NCBI GenBank assembly: GCA_002454975.1
Contig: DKJZ01000004.1
Span: forward strand, 1-51,828
Source: Hylemonella sp. UBA6679
Lineage (GTDB): Bacteria; Pseudomonadota; Gammaproteobacteria; Burkholderiales; Burkholderiaceae_C
Reading direction: 5' to 3'
DNA: 51,828 bases
Shown here: in pieces, positions 8,454 to 16,809 of the stretch
Layout: each line of letters opens with the position of its first letter
Position numbering within the stretch: the first letter of the stretch is position 1
Notes under the pieces: generated by a model
Database searches by the model: none
The model's input: only the letters and a program-made list of their open reading frames with translations
Told to the model about the DNA's origin: nothing
Translations under genes and position numbers: made by a program

Positions 8454-9166
8454 ATATTCCGATCCTCGTGTACCACCAAATCGATGTGCCCCCGCCAAAA
8501 GGCACGCCTTTGCGTGGTTTGGTGGTCGCACCATCGTCATTTGCTTGGCAGATGCGCATGCTTCGGTGGCTGGGTTACCGAGGCCTTTCCATGCGCGACC
8601 TAGAGCCCCATCTGGCTGGACAAGCTAGGGGTAAAGTCGTCGGCATCACCTTCGATGATGGGTATCAAAACAACTTACGTCATGCATTGCCTGTGTTAAA
8701 ACTTCATGGATTTACAGCAACATGCTATGGCGTTAGCGGTCTAATTGGCGGAACTAACGTCTGGGATCTTGGCAAAGTGGCGCAAACCCACCTGATGACG
8801 CGAGAAGAGTGGCTTCAGTGGCGAGATGGCGGAATGGACATTGGATCACACACCCGAACACATGCTTACCTAACGGAACTAACGCCAGAACACGCGCGCG
8901 CAGAAATCCAAGCGTCTCGCACGGAGCTTCAGGAAGCCCTGAGTTACGAAGTGAAACACTTTTGCTACCCATATGGCAAATTCACGCCTGAACACACGCA
9001 AATGGTCAAAGAAGCAGGGTACGCCACAGCCACCACAACGCAACGTGGTCGAGTACACGCAGGGGCTAACCCGCATACCCTGCGCCGTATCATGGTTGCC
9101 CGCGCTACTAACCCCTTGCAATTCTTCTTGAAAATTGCCACCGCCTACGAAGACCGCCGCGCATGA
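8450..9166 (+). CDS. Polysaccharide deacetylase (NodB homology domain)
   Basis: 238 aa. Carbohydrate esterase 4 motifs appear in order: ITFDDGYQNN (catalytic Asp plus metal Asp), DIGSHTRTHAYL (His-x3-His metal ligands) and HFCYPYGKF. It probably removes an N-acetyl group from a sugar in the LPS core or a lipid-linked intermediate. There is no clear signal peptide, so action may be cytoplasmic. It overlaps msbA by ATGA and the next gene by ATGA, implying translational coupling. Confidence 0.88.
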   Translation: MNIPILVYHQIDVPPPKGTPLRGLVVAPSSFAWQMRMLRWLGYRGLSMRDLEPHLAGQARGKVVGITFDDGYQNNLRHALPVLKLHGFTATCYGVSGLIGGTNVWDLGKVAQTHLMTREEWLQWRDGGMDIGSHTRTHAYLTELTPEHARAEIQASRTELQEALSYEVKHFCYPYGKFTPEHTQMVKEAGYATATTTQRGRVHAGANPHTLRRIMVARATNPLQFFLKIATAYEDRRA

Positions 9167-10050
9167 AGCCTTTGGTGCTTTATTGCAAGAGCTACAGCAC
9201 AGATCTGAAACGATTGGTGCGTTTGGCGCAATCGATTGAGCGGTTCAATGCCCAGCGATTGCCATTTCATGTCTCTGTGCCTCGGGCTGAGTTGCCGCTT
9301 TTTCGGGAGCACCTGAAGGGCTTGAGCGTTGAATTGATCGCCGACGAGGACATCTTGCGCGCATCCCCGCGCATCGATCCCAGCCAGGTTAACAGCCTGC
9401 CGGGCAGCGTGGCCCAGCAAATCATCAAGAGCGAATTCTGGCGACTTAACCTTTGCAGCAGTTATGTTTGCCTGGATTCAGATGCAGTCTTCATCCGCCC
9501 TTTTGGTTTGGATGACTTTTTAGCACCCGATGGCACCCCCTACACCATGATCGACGAAGCGCATGACCTCATGGAGGACGCCATTCGTCGAGGGAAAGAC
9601 CGTGTGGTGGACGCATTCAACTGTGAAGCCAACCAAGTGCAAACGCTCCTAGGTCGCAAAGGACGGCGCTACAGTTTCGGACCTTTTCCAGTGGTCTGGC
9701 ACCGCGACGTCTGGCGCAGCCTCGACGATCGCTATCTGCAGCCCAGAGGCATGAGCTTTGTCGACGCGATTGCGCAAGCGCCCATTGAATCGCGCTGGTA
9801 TGGCGAGGCGTTGCTGGCCTACCAGGCGGTGCCACTGCTGCCGTGTCAGGCGCTGTTCAAGGTGTACCACTATGCTTGGCAATATGACACAGACCGCCGA
9901 CTAGGCCTACAAAGCGAGCGTTTGGCACGTTTTTATTGTGGAGTCATCTACCAATCAGCATGGGAGCGTGACATGGACTGGCCCAGTGAGGGAGGTAGCT
10001 TGTTGTCCCGACTAGGCCGACGAATCCGTCGCCTTCTGGGGCGCATTTGA
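9163..10050 (+). CDS. DUF6492-type putative glycosyltransferase
   Basis: 295 aa, no signal or membrane segments. The features LVLYCKSYSTDLKRLVRL at the N-terminus and YVCLDSDAVFIRPF with a DxD motif (about residue 107) fit the DUF6492 proteins that resemble GT-A glycosyltransferases. FGPFPVVWHRDVWRSL is a further conserved block. No member is assigned a donor here. The four-base overlap with the deacetylase gene argues that it works on the same glycan. Confidence 0.7.
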   Translation: MKPLVLYCKSYSTDLKRLVRLAQSIERFNAQRLPFHVSVPRAELPLFREHLKGLSVELIADEDILRASPRIDPSQVNSLPGSVAQQIIKSEFWRLNLCSSYVCLDSDAVFIRPFGLDDFLAPDGTPYTMIDEAHDLMEDAIRRGKDRVVDAFNCEANQVQTLLGRKGRRYSFGPFPVVWHRDVWRSLDDRYLQPRGMSFVDAIAQAPIESRWYGEALLAYQAVPLLPCQALFKVYHYAWQYDTDRRLGLQSERLARFYCGVIYQSAWERDMDWPSEGGSLLSRLGRRIRRLLGRI

Positions 10051-10092
10051 CCGCTCTAGCAACACAACGCCTCAGCCAAGATAGAAAGAAAA

Positions 10093-10845
10093 ATGGACTA
10101 TTCGATCGTCATAACCACCTTCGACAAGCGGTTCGAGGAGTTCCTCGTTCCCCTGATCCGGAACATCAAGCAAGAGCGGCCTGCGGTGGAGATCGTCGTC
10201 ACCGCCAACGGCTCAGCGAGGGCGCCCTTCAACCAGGGTTATCGCCAAGCGCTGCTGGCTTTCCTCTCCACCCAGCACAATTGCTTCCCGGTCGTGTTCC
10301 CCAACTTCCAGTCGCTGGCCAAGATGTGGAACCGCGGAATCCTGACGGCCAGCGAGGACCGGGTCCTGGTCCTCAACGACGACCTCAACATCCCGACTGG
10401 GGTAGAAAACGGCTTCTTCGACCAACTGGAGCTGGCGCTGACGCACCAGCCCGGAACCTTCAAGATCAACGGCAGCTTTTCCCACTATGTCATCAGCAAA
10501 ACCGACTTGATCGACGTCGGCTTTTTCGACGAGCGGCTGCTCGGACTCGGGGAAGAGGACGGTGACTTCTACTGGCGCTACCACGAGCACTTCGGCAGAG
10601 AAATGCCCTCAGTCGATCTCCCTGACATCGACAACATCCAGTCAGACATAGCGGATACAGGCTACATCAAAGGTATCCGGACTGCGGCCAAGTTCAACCG
10701 AGACTTCATTAAGAACGTGAAGTACAAAGAAGTACTTCTCGGCGGGTATCGAGGCATGTTTGACAAGCGCGTAAAGAAACAGGTCCCGGACGAGCCGCAA
10801 TACCCCTACGAGAGCTTCTACCGGCAGAACAAGGACAAGGTCTGA
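10093..10845 (+). CDS. Family 2-like glycosyltransferase
   Basis: 250 aa. It begins MDYSIVITTFDKRFEEFLVP, has LVLNDDLNIPTG (a DD motif in the DxD position, about residue 98) and GLGEEDGDFYWRYHEHFG. These suit a GT-A enzyme of the GT2 superfamily with an acidic C-terminal catalytic block. An AGAAAG sits just upstream of the ATG. Composition rises to high GC here, unlike msbA, suggesting a different origin from the preceding genes. Substrate unknown. Confidence 0.7.
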   Translation: MDYSIVITTFDKRFEEFLVPLIRNIKQERPAVEIVVTANGSARAPFNQGYRQALLAFLSTQHNCFPVVFPNFQSLAKMWNRGILTASEDRVLVLNDDLNIPTGVENGFFDQLELALTHQPGTFKINGSFSHYVISKTDLIDVGFFDERLLGLGEEDGDFYWRYHEHFGREMPSVDLPDIDNIQSDIADTGYIKGIRTAAKFNRDFIKNVKYKEVLLGGYRGMFDKRVKKQVPDEPQYPYESFYRQNKDKV

Positions 10846-10865
10846 CCCTCGCCGCCCGCCCCGCC

Positions 10866-11816
10866 ATGCCGACACCCATGCGCAAGACGATACGCATTGC
10901 CACATCGGGAGTTGCTGAGGACTACCGCCAGTCCCTGGTGCCTCTGATCATCCAGAGCCTCGGCTACGCGATCGAGTGGACGCCGGCAGGCAAGGCCGAC
11001 CTGATCGTCTTCGGGCCCTTCTTCAAGCCAGGTCAGGAGCTGCGTTGGGTACCGCGGCCGCTACGCCCCGCGGTGCAGGCCTTCAACCGACGCCTAGAAT
11101 CGGTCCACCGACCACTAACGTTATTTCATACTGCGGAGAACCTGCGCCACGACCACATCCCCTGTGACTACGCCCTGAGCTTCGATCTGGCCGTAAACGA
11201 TCCTAAACACTTTCGATTCCCGTACTGGATGGAAATGGTCGACTGGTCGCACGAAGGCATCACCGGCAACACGAATCCTCGCTTTGGCAGCCTGCTGAAG
11301 ATGGAACGACTGATGCAACCATTGGGTAATCGCTTTCTCAAAAAGCCCCGCAAGGCGGCTATTTTTGCCAGCCACATCCGCGAACCACGGGCCACGCTGA
11401 TGCGTGCGCTGCAACCTCATATCGAAGTACAAGGTTTTGGCTCAGTCTTTGACTCAAAAGTCGCGCATCACTCCAACAGCGGCTTTACGAAAGTAGACGT
11501 GCTGAAAGACTTCGCCTTCAACCTGTGTCCGGAAAACAGCATGTACCCCGGCTATTACACCGAGAAGATCCCCGAGGCTTTCATGGCAGATTGCTTGCCC
11601 GTCACATGGACGGACAGTAACGTTGCCGTCGACTTCAACCCAAATGCAATGCTGAACTTGGCCCCGCTGATGGCAGAAGAATTTGCCCCGCTGTCAACAC
11701 TGTTTGCATCCAACGGAATCTCAGCCTACGCAGAAGAGCCTGTCTTACTCCGTCCCCCCACTCTGAGCGGTTTGAAGCACTTCCTTGCGACTCTTCTGCG
11801 CGATTCCGTTACCTGA
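10866..11816 (+). CDS. Family 10 alpha-fucosyltransferase
   Basis: 316 aa. The hallmark GT10 motif is present at about residues 218-255: KDFAFNLCPENSMYPGYYTE followed by KIPEAFMADCLPVTW. It contains the conserved ENS, the YTEK donor-binding residues and the downstream P-V-W segment. An upstream HTAENLRHD block is also typical. Such enzymes transfer L-fucose from GDP-fucose, usually alpha-1,3 or alpha-1,4 to GlcNAc or Glc. The donor pathway genes gmd and fcl are in the same region (25797-27906, opposite strand). An ATG at 10878 is an alternative start. Confidence 0.85.
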   Translation: MPTPMRKTIRIATSGVAEDYRQSLVPLIIQSLGYAIEWTPAGKADLIVFGPFFKPGQELRWVPRPLRPAVQAFNRRLESVHRPLTLFHTAENLRHDHIPCDYALSFDLAVNDPKHFRFPYWMEMVDWSHEGITGNTNPRFGSLLKMERLMQPLGNRFLKKPRKAAIFASHIREPRATLMRALQPHIEVQGFGSVFDSKVAHHSNSGFTKVDVLKDFAFNLCPENSMYPGYYTEKIPEAFMADCLPVTWTDSNVAVDFNPNAMLNLAPLMAEEFAPLSTLFASNGISAYAEEPVLLRPPTLSGLKHFLATLLRDSVT

Positions 11817-11916
11817 TGCTCGGTTATAGTTACATCATGACTGATTAGCATTAAGTAATTGTGCCTCTCAGATTCGCAATAGCGATACAAAAAGAAGCTG
11901 ATTAACGGAGTAGAAT

Positions 11917-13836
11917 ATGCACCATCGAGTGCTTGCAAGAGCCAGGCTATTGGCCGGTTATTTTTTTATATTAATAATACCAATATTGTATTTGATTATA
12001 GACCAAACTCATTACAACAACGATGATAATTTTTCGCAATTTACACCAGTATTTTCGTACGCTTACGATGCTTTGTTTAAAGGTTATTTTCCATGGCTTT
12101 CACCCGTCTATTACACGGTAAGACTAGCACAGGCACCGTACTACGCAATTTTTTCTCCCATCATGTTATTATCGGCGGGGATCACTCACATCCTCACCCT
12201 GGCTCCCTATTGGATTATAAATTTCTGGGTGCTTATACACCTGCTTCTAATTAACCTGGTGATTATTCACTTTGCCAGAACGTTATCGATTTCCGAACCA
12301 CTCCGAATAGCGTTAGTACTCAGCGCAGGCACCGCCACATTTATGGCTCAAATGGCAGTAAATTGGTACTACACCCTTCCATATCAACTCCTATTGATCG
12401 TAAAGATCATCTATTGGTATGGTGCAATCAGTAATAATGGTCTAAACCGACAACAGAATGCTCTTCAACATTTCTTGGCCATTTGGTTCGCAACACTTGG
12501 TGGCAATCCCCAGCTTTTAACATATACCTTGATAGTGGAGTTCATCTTTCTTATTCCTCAATTCAACCTGAAGCTGATCAAAATTTGGGCGCGGTATTCT
12601 ATATATACATTGGTGTTGCTAACGCCATCCATTTACAACCATTTGCGTTACTGGAACAATGCGCATCGCATTGTTGACAACAATCATAAAATTGAGGTTG
12701 CTACTTTTTTTTACAAAGGTATTTGGCCAACAGATCCAGAAGGAACTTCACTTTGGATCTTTCTTTGTCTTGTTACCTCAACGGTATGGTTTATCAAGAA
12801 TCGACGGGTGCCTGCGCAAGAAATGGTAATCACAGCTCAAAGCCTCTTTGCACATTCTTTAGCCTCAACAGCTCTCCTATTGTTAACATTAGCATGTGGA
12901 ATGGTAGGTCTCACACCGCTTTCATCGATGTCGATATTTAGATTTTTTACCACCCCTTCGAAGTGGTGGTTCTTTGGCTCAGTGGTCGCCGTCTTTGCAG
13001 TTGCAATTCACGCTCAGCAATGGGGGCGCCGTTTTCAAGTGGCGTTTGCTATTTTAGCCGTTACCAGTTCAATTGCATTTTTATCCCATACAAGAAGAGA
13101 CTCAAACTTTCCGTGGAAAGACAGAGATTACGCAGCTGCTGAGAGCAGCAGCCAGGCCATTGCTAGCCTCTTGCCCAACAACTCTCGGGTATTTACGGTG
13201 ATTGATGAAAGATCAAGTTCGCCCCCAGCCTTGGAACGAACAGAAGCTCCTGAACCATCTGGTTTGTTGCTGCTGAATACTTGGATTGCATACACTCACT
13301 TAATTCTTGGAAGCTGGGGCTACGAAAGTCTGCAACCCGAGGAAGCGAAACATTACATGACTGCTCATGCATTCAATCCTGCGTCACTCAAAGACGTTGG
13401 TGTTTCTGCTGTATGGGTAGACTCGCGAGCATTTGATCCTCACGATTTTTCGCCAGATTTTTACGAGCAAGTACTTCATACCAAGAATCAATTCCTGATG
13501 CGACTTAAAGACCCAGGTCAAGTCGTAACATGTGAAAATGAATGCGATGCGAATTTGAAAATTTTGAGTGATGGCATCGAAATAAATTTTCTTACTCCAG
13601 TCAGTGGTGACGTAAATGTGAAAATCAATGCGCTTAAGAATTTTGTTGTTCAAACCGATCAAAGTGAAGTTTCAGTTAAGGAAAGCCAAGATGGTTGGCT
13701 CCATTTCACAGCGAATGGTCAACGCGTTTACATGATCAAGTACAAAGACGAGATTTATCTGATGCTATTGGCGGCAAGCTTGGTTTATGCAACCTTGCTT
13801 CTGGTCTGGATTTTTCTCAGAGAAGATGCAGTTTAG
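11917..13836 (+). CDS. Large AT-rich multi-pass membrane protein, function unknown
   Basis: 639 aa with roughly twelve hydrophobic segments over the first 380 residues, a long non-membrane region (about 400-610) and one last helix at the C-terminus (MLLAASLVYATLLLVWIF). The layout, including the luminal/periplasmic C-terminal half, resembles YfhO-type or GT-C membrane proteins, but no clear acidic DD/DE catalytic motif beyond YNNDDNFSQF near residue 35 is seen. An ACGGAG ribosome-binding site precedes the ATG. It is clearly more AT-rich than both flanking blocks, a sign of separate acquisition. It is likely part of glycan assembly by context only. Confidence 0.72.
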   Translation: MHHRVLARARLLAGYFFILIIPILYLIIDQTHYNNDDNFSQFTPVFSYAYDALFKGYFPWLSPVYYTVRLAQAPYYAIFSPIMLLSAGITHILTLAPYWIINFWVLIHLLLINLVIIHFARTLSISEPLRIALVLSAGTATFMAQMAVNWYYTLPYQLLLIVKIIYWYGAISNNGLNRQQNALQHFLAIWFATLGGNPQLLTYTLIVEFIFLIPQFNLKLIKIWARYSIYTLVLLTPSIYNHLRYWNNAHRIVDNNHKIEVATFFYKGIWPTDPEGTSLWIFLCLVTSTVWFIKNRRVPAQEMVITAQSLFAHSLASTALLLLTLACGMVGLTPLSSMSIFRFFTTPSKWWFFGSVVAVFAVAIHAQQWGRRFQVAFAILAVTSSIAFLSHTRRDSNFPWKDRDYAAAESSSQAIASLLPNNSRVFTVIDERSSSPPALERTEAPEPSGLLLLNTWIAYTHLILGSWGYESLQPEEAKHYMTAHAFNPASLKDVGVSAVWVDSRAFDPHDFSPDFYEQVLHTKNQFLMRLKDPGQVVTCENECDANLKILSDGIEINFLTPVSGDVNVKINALKNFVVQTDQSEVSVKESQDGWLHFTANGQRVYMIKYKDEIYLMLLAASLVYATLLLVWIFLREDAV

Positions 13837-13982
13837 CAGCCCAATCTTAAACCATCGCTCCTGAATGAGCAGTCATTTATTTTACACCTGTTCAACCTCC
13901 ATGTCCTATTTAATAATTAATCATAGTGGGAATCAAGGTGAATCACCCCCAAAATTAAATTTTCCATCCTCCTTAAAACACA

Positions 13983-14014
13983 CAGAAAATCTGATGGGGT
14001 TCTGACGCTCAGAA
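13983..14014. promoter_or_regulatory. Pair of inverted repeats upstream of the GC-rich operon
   Basis: The 203-nt gap 13837-14039 holds two related inverted repeats: CAGA-AAA-TCTG (13983-13993) and the perfect TTCTGA-CGC-TCAGAA (14000-14014), the second ending 25 nt before the ATG at 14040. They share the TCTGA/TCAGA core. They could be a protein-binding site or a leader hairpin. The gap also has an AT-rich TTAATAATTAATCAT stretch at about 13910-13924 and nothing that looks coding. Confidence 0.35.
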
Positions 14015-14039
14015 ACGCCTCACACCACCAATCATATTT

Positions 14040-15713
14040 ATGCAAATCGTCATCCCCATGTCCGGCTTCGGCGAGCGTTTCCGCAAGGCCGGCTACACCG
14101 TGCCCAAGCCGCTCATCGAGATCGACGGCAGGCCCATCATCGCGCACGTCATCGACATGTTCCCGGGAGAAACCGATTTCGTCTTCATCTGCAACCAGGA
14201 CCACCTCGACGTGCCCGGGTACCGCATGGAAGCCATCCTGCGGCAGTACTGCCCCACGGGGAAGATCGTCCGCATCGCCCCCCACAAGCTTGGACCCATC
14301 CATGCCGTGCGCCAGGTCGAGCACCTGATCGACCTGGCGCAGCCTGTTGTCGTCAACTACTGCGACTTCACCTGCTACTGGGACTGGCAGCACTTTAAGC
14401 ACTTCGTCAGAGCCACCGCCTGCGACGGCTGCATCCCGGCCTACAAGGGCTTCCATCCGCACACCCTGGGCAGCACCAACTATGCGTACATGCGGGAATC
14501 GAACGGGTGGGTACTCGACATCCAGGAAAAGCAGCCTTACACCAGCAACCGGATGGAGGAGTACGCCTCCAGCGGCACCTACTATTTCTCCAGCGGCCAG
14601 ACCATGCTGGACGCCTTCCGTCAGGCCTTCGAGCAGAACCTCAACGTCGGCGGCGAGTACTACGTGAGCCTGGCGTACAAGCCGCTACTGGCCGCAGGGC
14701 AGCCCGTCGCCGTGTACGACCTCCAGCATTTCATGCAGTGGGGAACACCCGACGATGTCGCCGAATACCGCAACTGGTCCAGCGCCTTCCGGCAACTGCT
14801 GGCCCCCGCCGGCAAGCCGCCCGAGCCCGTGGGCAGCCTTGTCATGCCCATGGCGGGACTGGGGCAGCGTTTCCATAACGAGGGCTACCGACTGACCAAG
14901 CCGCTGATCCCGGTGTCCGGCAAGCCCATGGTGGCCCAGGCCACACACGACCTGCCGCCGGCAACGCAGCATGCTTTCGTCCTGCGCTCGGACATGCCCG
15001 GCCACGCGGAGATCGCCGCCGAGCTGAAATCGATCTACCCGAACGCCGTGGTCGAGTCCATCCCCTCGGTCACCGAGGGGCAGGCCTGCACAGCACTGAT
15101 CGGTCTGGACGCGCTCGAGCGCAGGCAACAGCCGGCGCCGGGGCCCGTCACCTTCGGCGCCTGCGACAACGGCGCCCTGTACGACGCACAGGCTTTCGAG
15201 CAGCTGGCGCAAAATCCGGAGGTCGACGTGATCGTCTGGGGCGTGCGCGGCCACGCCAACGCCGTGCGCCGACCGGCCATGTTCGGCTGGATCGACGCCG
15301 ACCAGGACGGGCGCATCCGCCGGATCTCGGTCAAGACGCCGCTGTCGTCTCCGTCCACGGATCCGATCGTCCTGGGCACCTTCACCTTCCGGCGGGCTGC
15401 CGACTTCCGCGCTTCGGTGGAGCGCCTGATCGGGCGCAACGGCCGCATCAACAACGAGTTCTACATCGACGCGGCCATCAACGACGCCATCGAGTTGGGA
15501 CTGCGCTGCCATCTCTTCGAGGTGGACAGCTTCCTGTCCTGGGGCACCCCGGACGACCTGCGGACCTTCGAATACTGGCAATCGTGCTTCCATAAATGGG
15601 CGGGCCAGCCCTACACGCTGGAACAGGACACCCGGATTTCACCCGCGGCCGTCCCCGACCTGGCCCAGCGCTACCAGCCGACAGTTCCACCACTCCCAGG
15701 ACGGCGTCCATGA
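14040..15713 (+). CDS. Tandem double sugar-nucleotidyltransferase-like protein
   Basis: 557 aa made of two consecutive nucleotidyltransferase (GT-A, GlmU/RfbA-like) domains. Domain 1 (about 1-255) has MSGFGERF...PKPLIEI, the metal-site NYCDF and the closing QWGTPDDVAEY. Domain 2 (about 266-525) repeats this plan with MAGLGQRF...TKPLIPV, GACDNG and SWGTPDDLRTFEYW. Both keep the G-x-G-x-R loop and the PLI lysine, so both may be active. The product would be an NDP- or CMP-linked sugar, polyol or acid; the substrate is not readable. It opens a run of overlapping genes and ends with a proline-rich tail. Confidence 0.8.
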   Translation: MQIVIPMSGFGERFRKAGYTVPKPLIEIDGRPIIAHVIDMFPGETDFVFICNQDHLDVPGYRMEAILRQYCPTGKIVRIAPHKLGPIHAVRQVEHLIDLAQPVVVNYCDFTCYWDWQHFKHFVRATACDGCIPAYKGFHPHTLGSTNYAYMRESNGWVLDIQEKQPYTSNRMEEYASSGTYYFSSGQTMLDAFRQAFEQNLNVGGEYYVSLAYKPLLAAGQPVAVYDLQHFMQWGTPDDVAEYRNWSSAFRQLLAPAGKPPEPVGSLVMPMAGLGQRFHNEGYRLTKPLIPVSGKPMVAQATHDLPPATQHAFVLRSDMPGHAEIAAELKSIYPNAVVESIPSVTEGQACTALIGLDALERRQQPAPGPVTFGACDNGALYDAQAFEQLAQNPEVDVIVWGVRGHANAVRRPAMFGWIDADQDGRIRRISVKTPLSSPSTDPIVLGTFTFRRAADFRASVERLIGRNGRINNEFYIDAAINDAIELGLRCHLFEVDSFLSWGTPDDLRTFEYWQSCFHKWAGQPYTLEQDTRISPAAVPDLAQRYQPTVPPLPGRRP

Positions 15714-16114
15714 TCAGAAAGGAAATCATCATCTTCCTGGTCGTCGGCGGCCTGACGGTCCTGGTCGATTACCTGATCTACCGCGGCATCGTCTGGACGG
15801 AGCTGCTCGAGACCAATCTGGCCAAAGGTACCGGCTTCCTCACGGGTACGGTCTTCGCGTACTTCGCCAATCGCCTCTGGACCTTCGACACCCGTGCGCA
15901 CGCCGCAGGCAGCGCCTGGCGCTTCGCGGCCCTGTACACCCTGACGCTTCTGATTAACATCTATGCCAACGCACTCATGCTCAGCGTCCTGTCCGGTCTC
16001 CCCTATCCGGTGCAGACGGCTTTCGTGATTGCAACCGGACTTTCCGCAACCCTCAATTTCCTGGGCATGAAACATTTCGTTTTTGTCGGCACGTTGCCTG
16101 GTGGGGCGACATGA
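15710..16114 (+). CDS. GtrA family membrane protein (polyprenyl-linked sugar flippase type)
   Basis: 134 aa with four transmembrane helices, the usual GtrA size. The start at 15710 is chosen because ATGA overlaps the upstream stop and the protein begins right at the first helix (KEIIIFLVVGGLTVLVDYLI). RLWTFDTRA and FLGMKHFVF are typical of the family. GtrA proteins are thought to flip undecaprenyl-phosphate-linked sugars to the periplasm for GT-C enzymes. It lies between a nucleotidyltransferase and a DPM1-like transferase, which fits that role. Confidence 0.86.
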   Translation: MIRKEIIIFLVVGGLTVLVDYLIYRGIVWTELLETNLAKGTGFLTGTVFAYFANRLWTFDTRAHAAGSAWRFAALYTLTLLINIYANALMLSVLSGLPYPVQTAFVIATGLSATLNFLGMKHFVFVGTLPGGAT

Positions 16115-16809
16115 AGTTTTCGCTCGTCATCCCCTGCTACAACGAGGCGGCCAACCTGCCGCTGCTGCTCGAGCGCTGCAAGGCCCTCGGCGCGCGCGAT
16201 GGCATCGAGGTCATCCTCGTCGACAACGGCTCGACGGACAACAGCCCCGCAGTACTCGCCAGTCTGTTGCCTAACTACCCTGGCTGCCGAAGCGTGCGCG
16301 TCGAGGTCAACCAGGGTTACGGTTACGGCATCCTCGCTGGCCTGCGCGCCGCGCGCGGGGACATCCTGGGCTGGTCCCATGCGGACATGCAGACCGACCC
16401 GCAGGACGCCCTGGCCGCGCTCGCCTATTTCGGGGCAGACCCCGACCGGGTCTTCGTCAAGGGCCGGCGCTACGGACGCCCAGCGATGGACGTGCTGTTC
16501 ACGGTCGGCATGAGCTTCTTCGAAACCGTGCTGCTAACCCGTCCCATGTGGGACATCAATGCGCAACCCACCCTCTTCTCCCGCCGTTTCTTCGAAACCT
16601 GGGCCTCACCCCCGCACGACTTCGCCCTCGACCTGTATGCCTATTACCAGGCACGCGTGCAGGGCCTGGCCGTGCACCGCTTCCCCGTCCGGTTCGGGCT
16701 CCGCGCCCACGGCGTTTCTCACTGGAACGTGAACTGGGCCGCCAAGAAGAAGTTCATCCGCAGGACGGTGGATTTCAGCATCGACCTGAAAAGGAACCTG
16801 TCCAAGTGA
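16111..16809 (+). CDS. DPM1-like family 2 glycosyltransferase
   Basis: 232 aa. FSLVIPCYNEAANLPLLL, VILVDNGSTDNSP and GWSHADMQTDP are the motifs of polyprenyl-phosphate glycosyltransferases of the DPM1/GtrB group (DxQTDP-type metal site). There is no C-terminal pair of membrane helices, unlike GtrB, so it resembles soluble DPM1 forms. It would load a sugar or related unit onto polyprenyl phosphate, for flipping by the GtrA protein encoded just before. ATGA overlaps with GtrA and GTGA overlaps with the next gene show coupling. Confidence 0.82.
   Translation: MKFSLVIPCYNEAANLPLLLERCKALGARDGIEVILVDNGSTDNSPAVLASLLPNYPGCRSVRVEVNQGYGYGILAGLRAARGDILGWSHADMQTDPQDALAALAYFGADPDRVFVKGRRYGRPAMDVLFTVGMSFFETVLLTRPMWDINAQPTLFSRRFFETWASPPHDFALDLYAYYQARVQGLAVHRFPVRFGLRAHGVSHWNVNWAAKKKFIRRTVDFSIDLKRNLSK

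Noticed and set aside
13857..13886. GCTC-CTGAAT-GAGC followed by a T-rich stretch as a terminator for the AT-rich gene
   Set aside because: The stem is only 4 bp and the T-run is interrupted; too weak to list as a terminator.
14685..15593. Minus-strand open frame within the double nucleotidyltransferase gene
   Set aside because: Both nucleotidyltransferase domains are clear on the plus strand; the antisense frame is a high-GC shadow.
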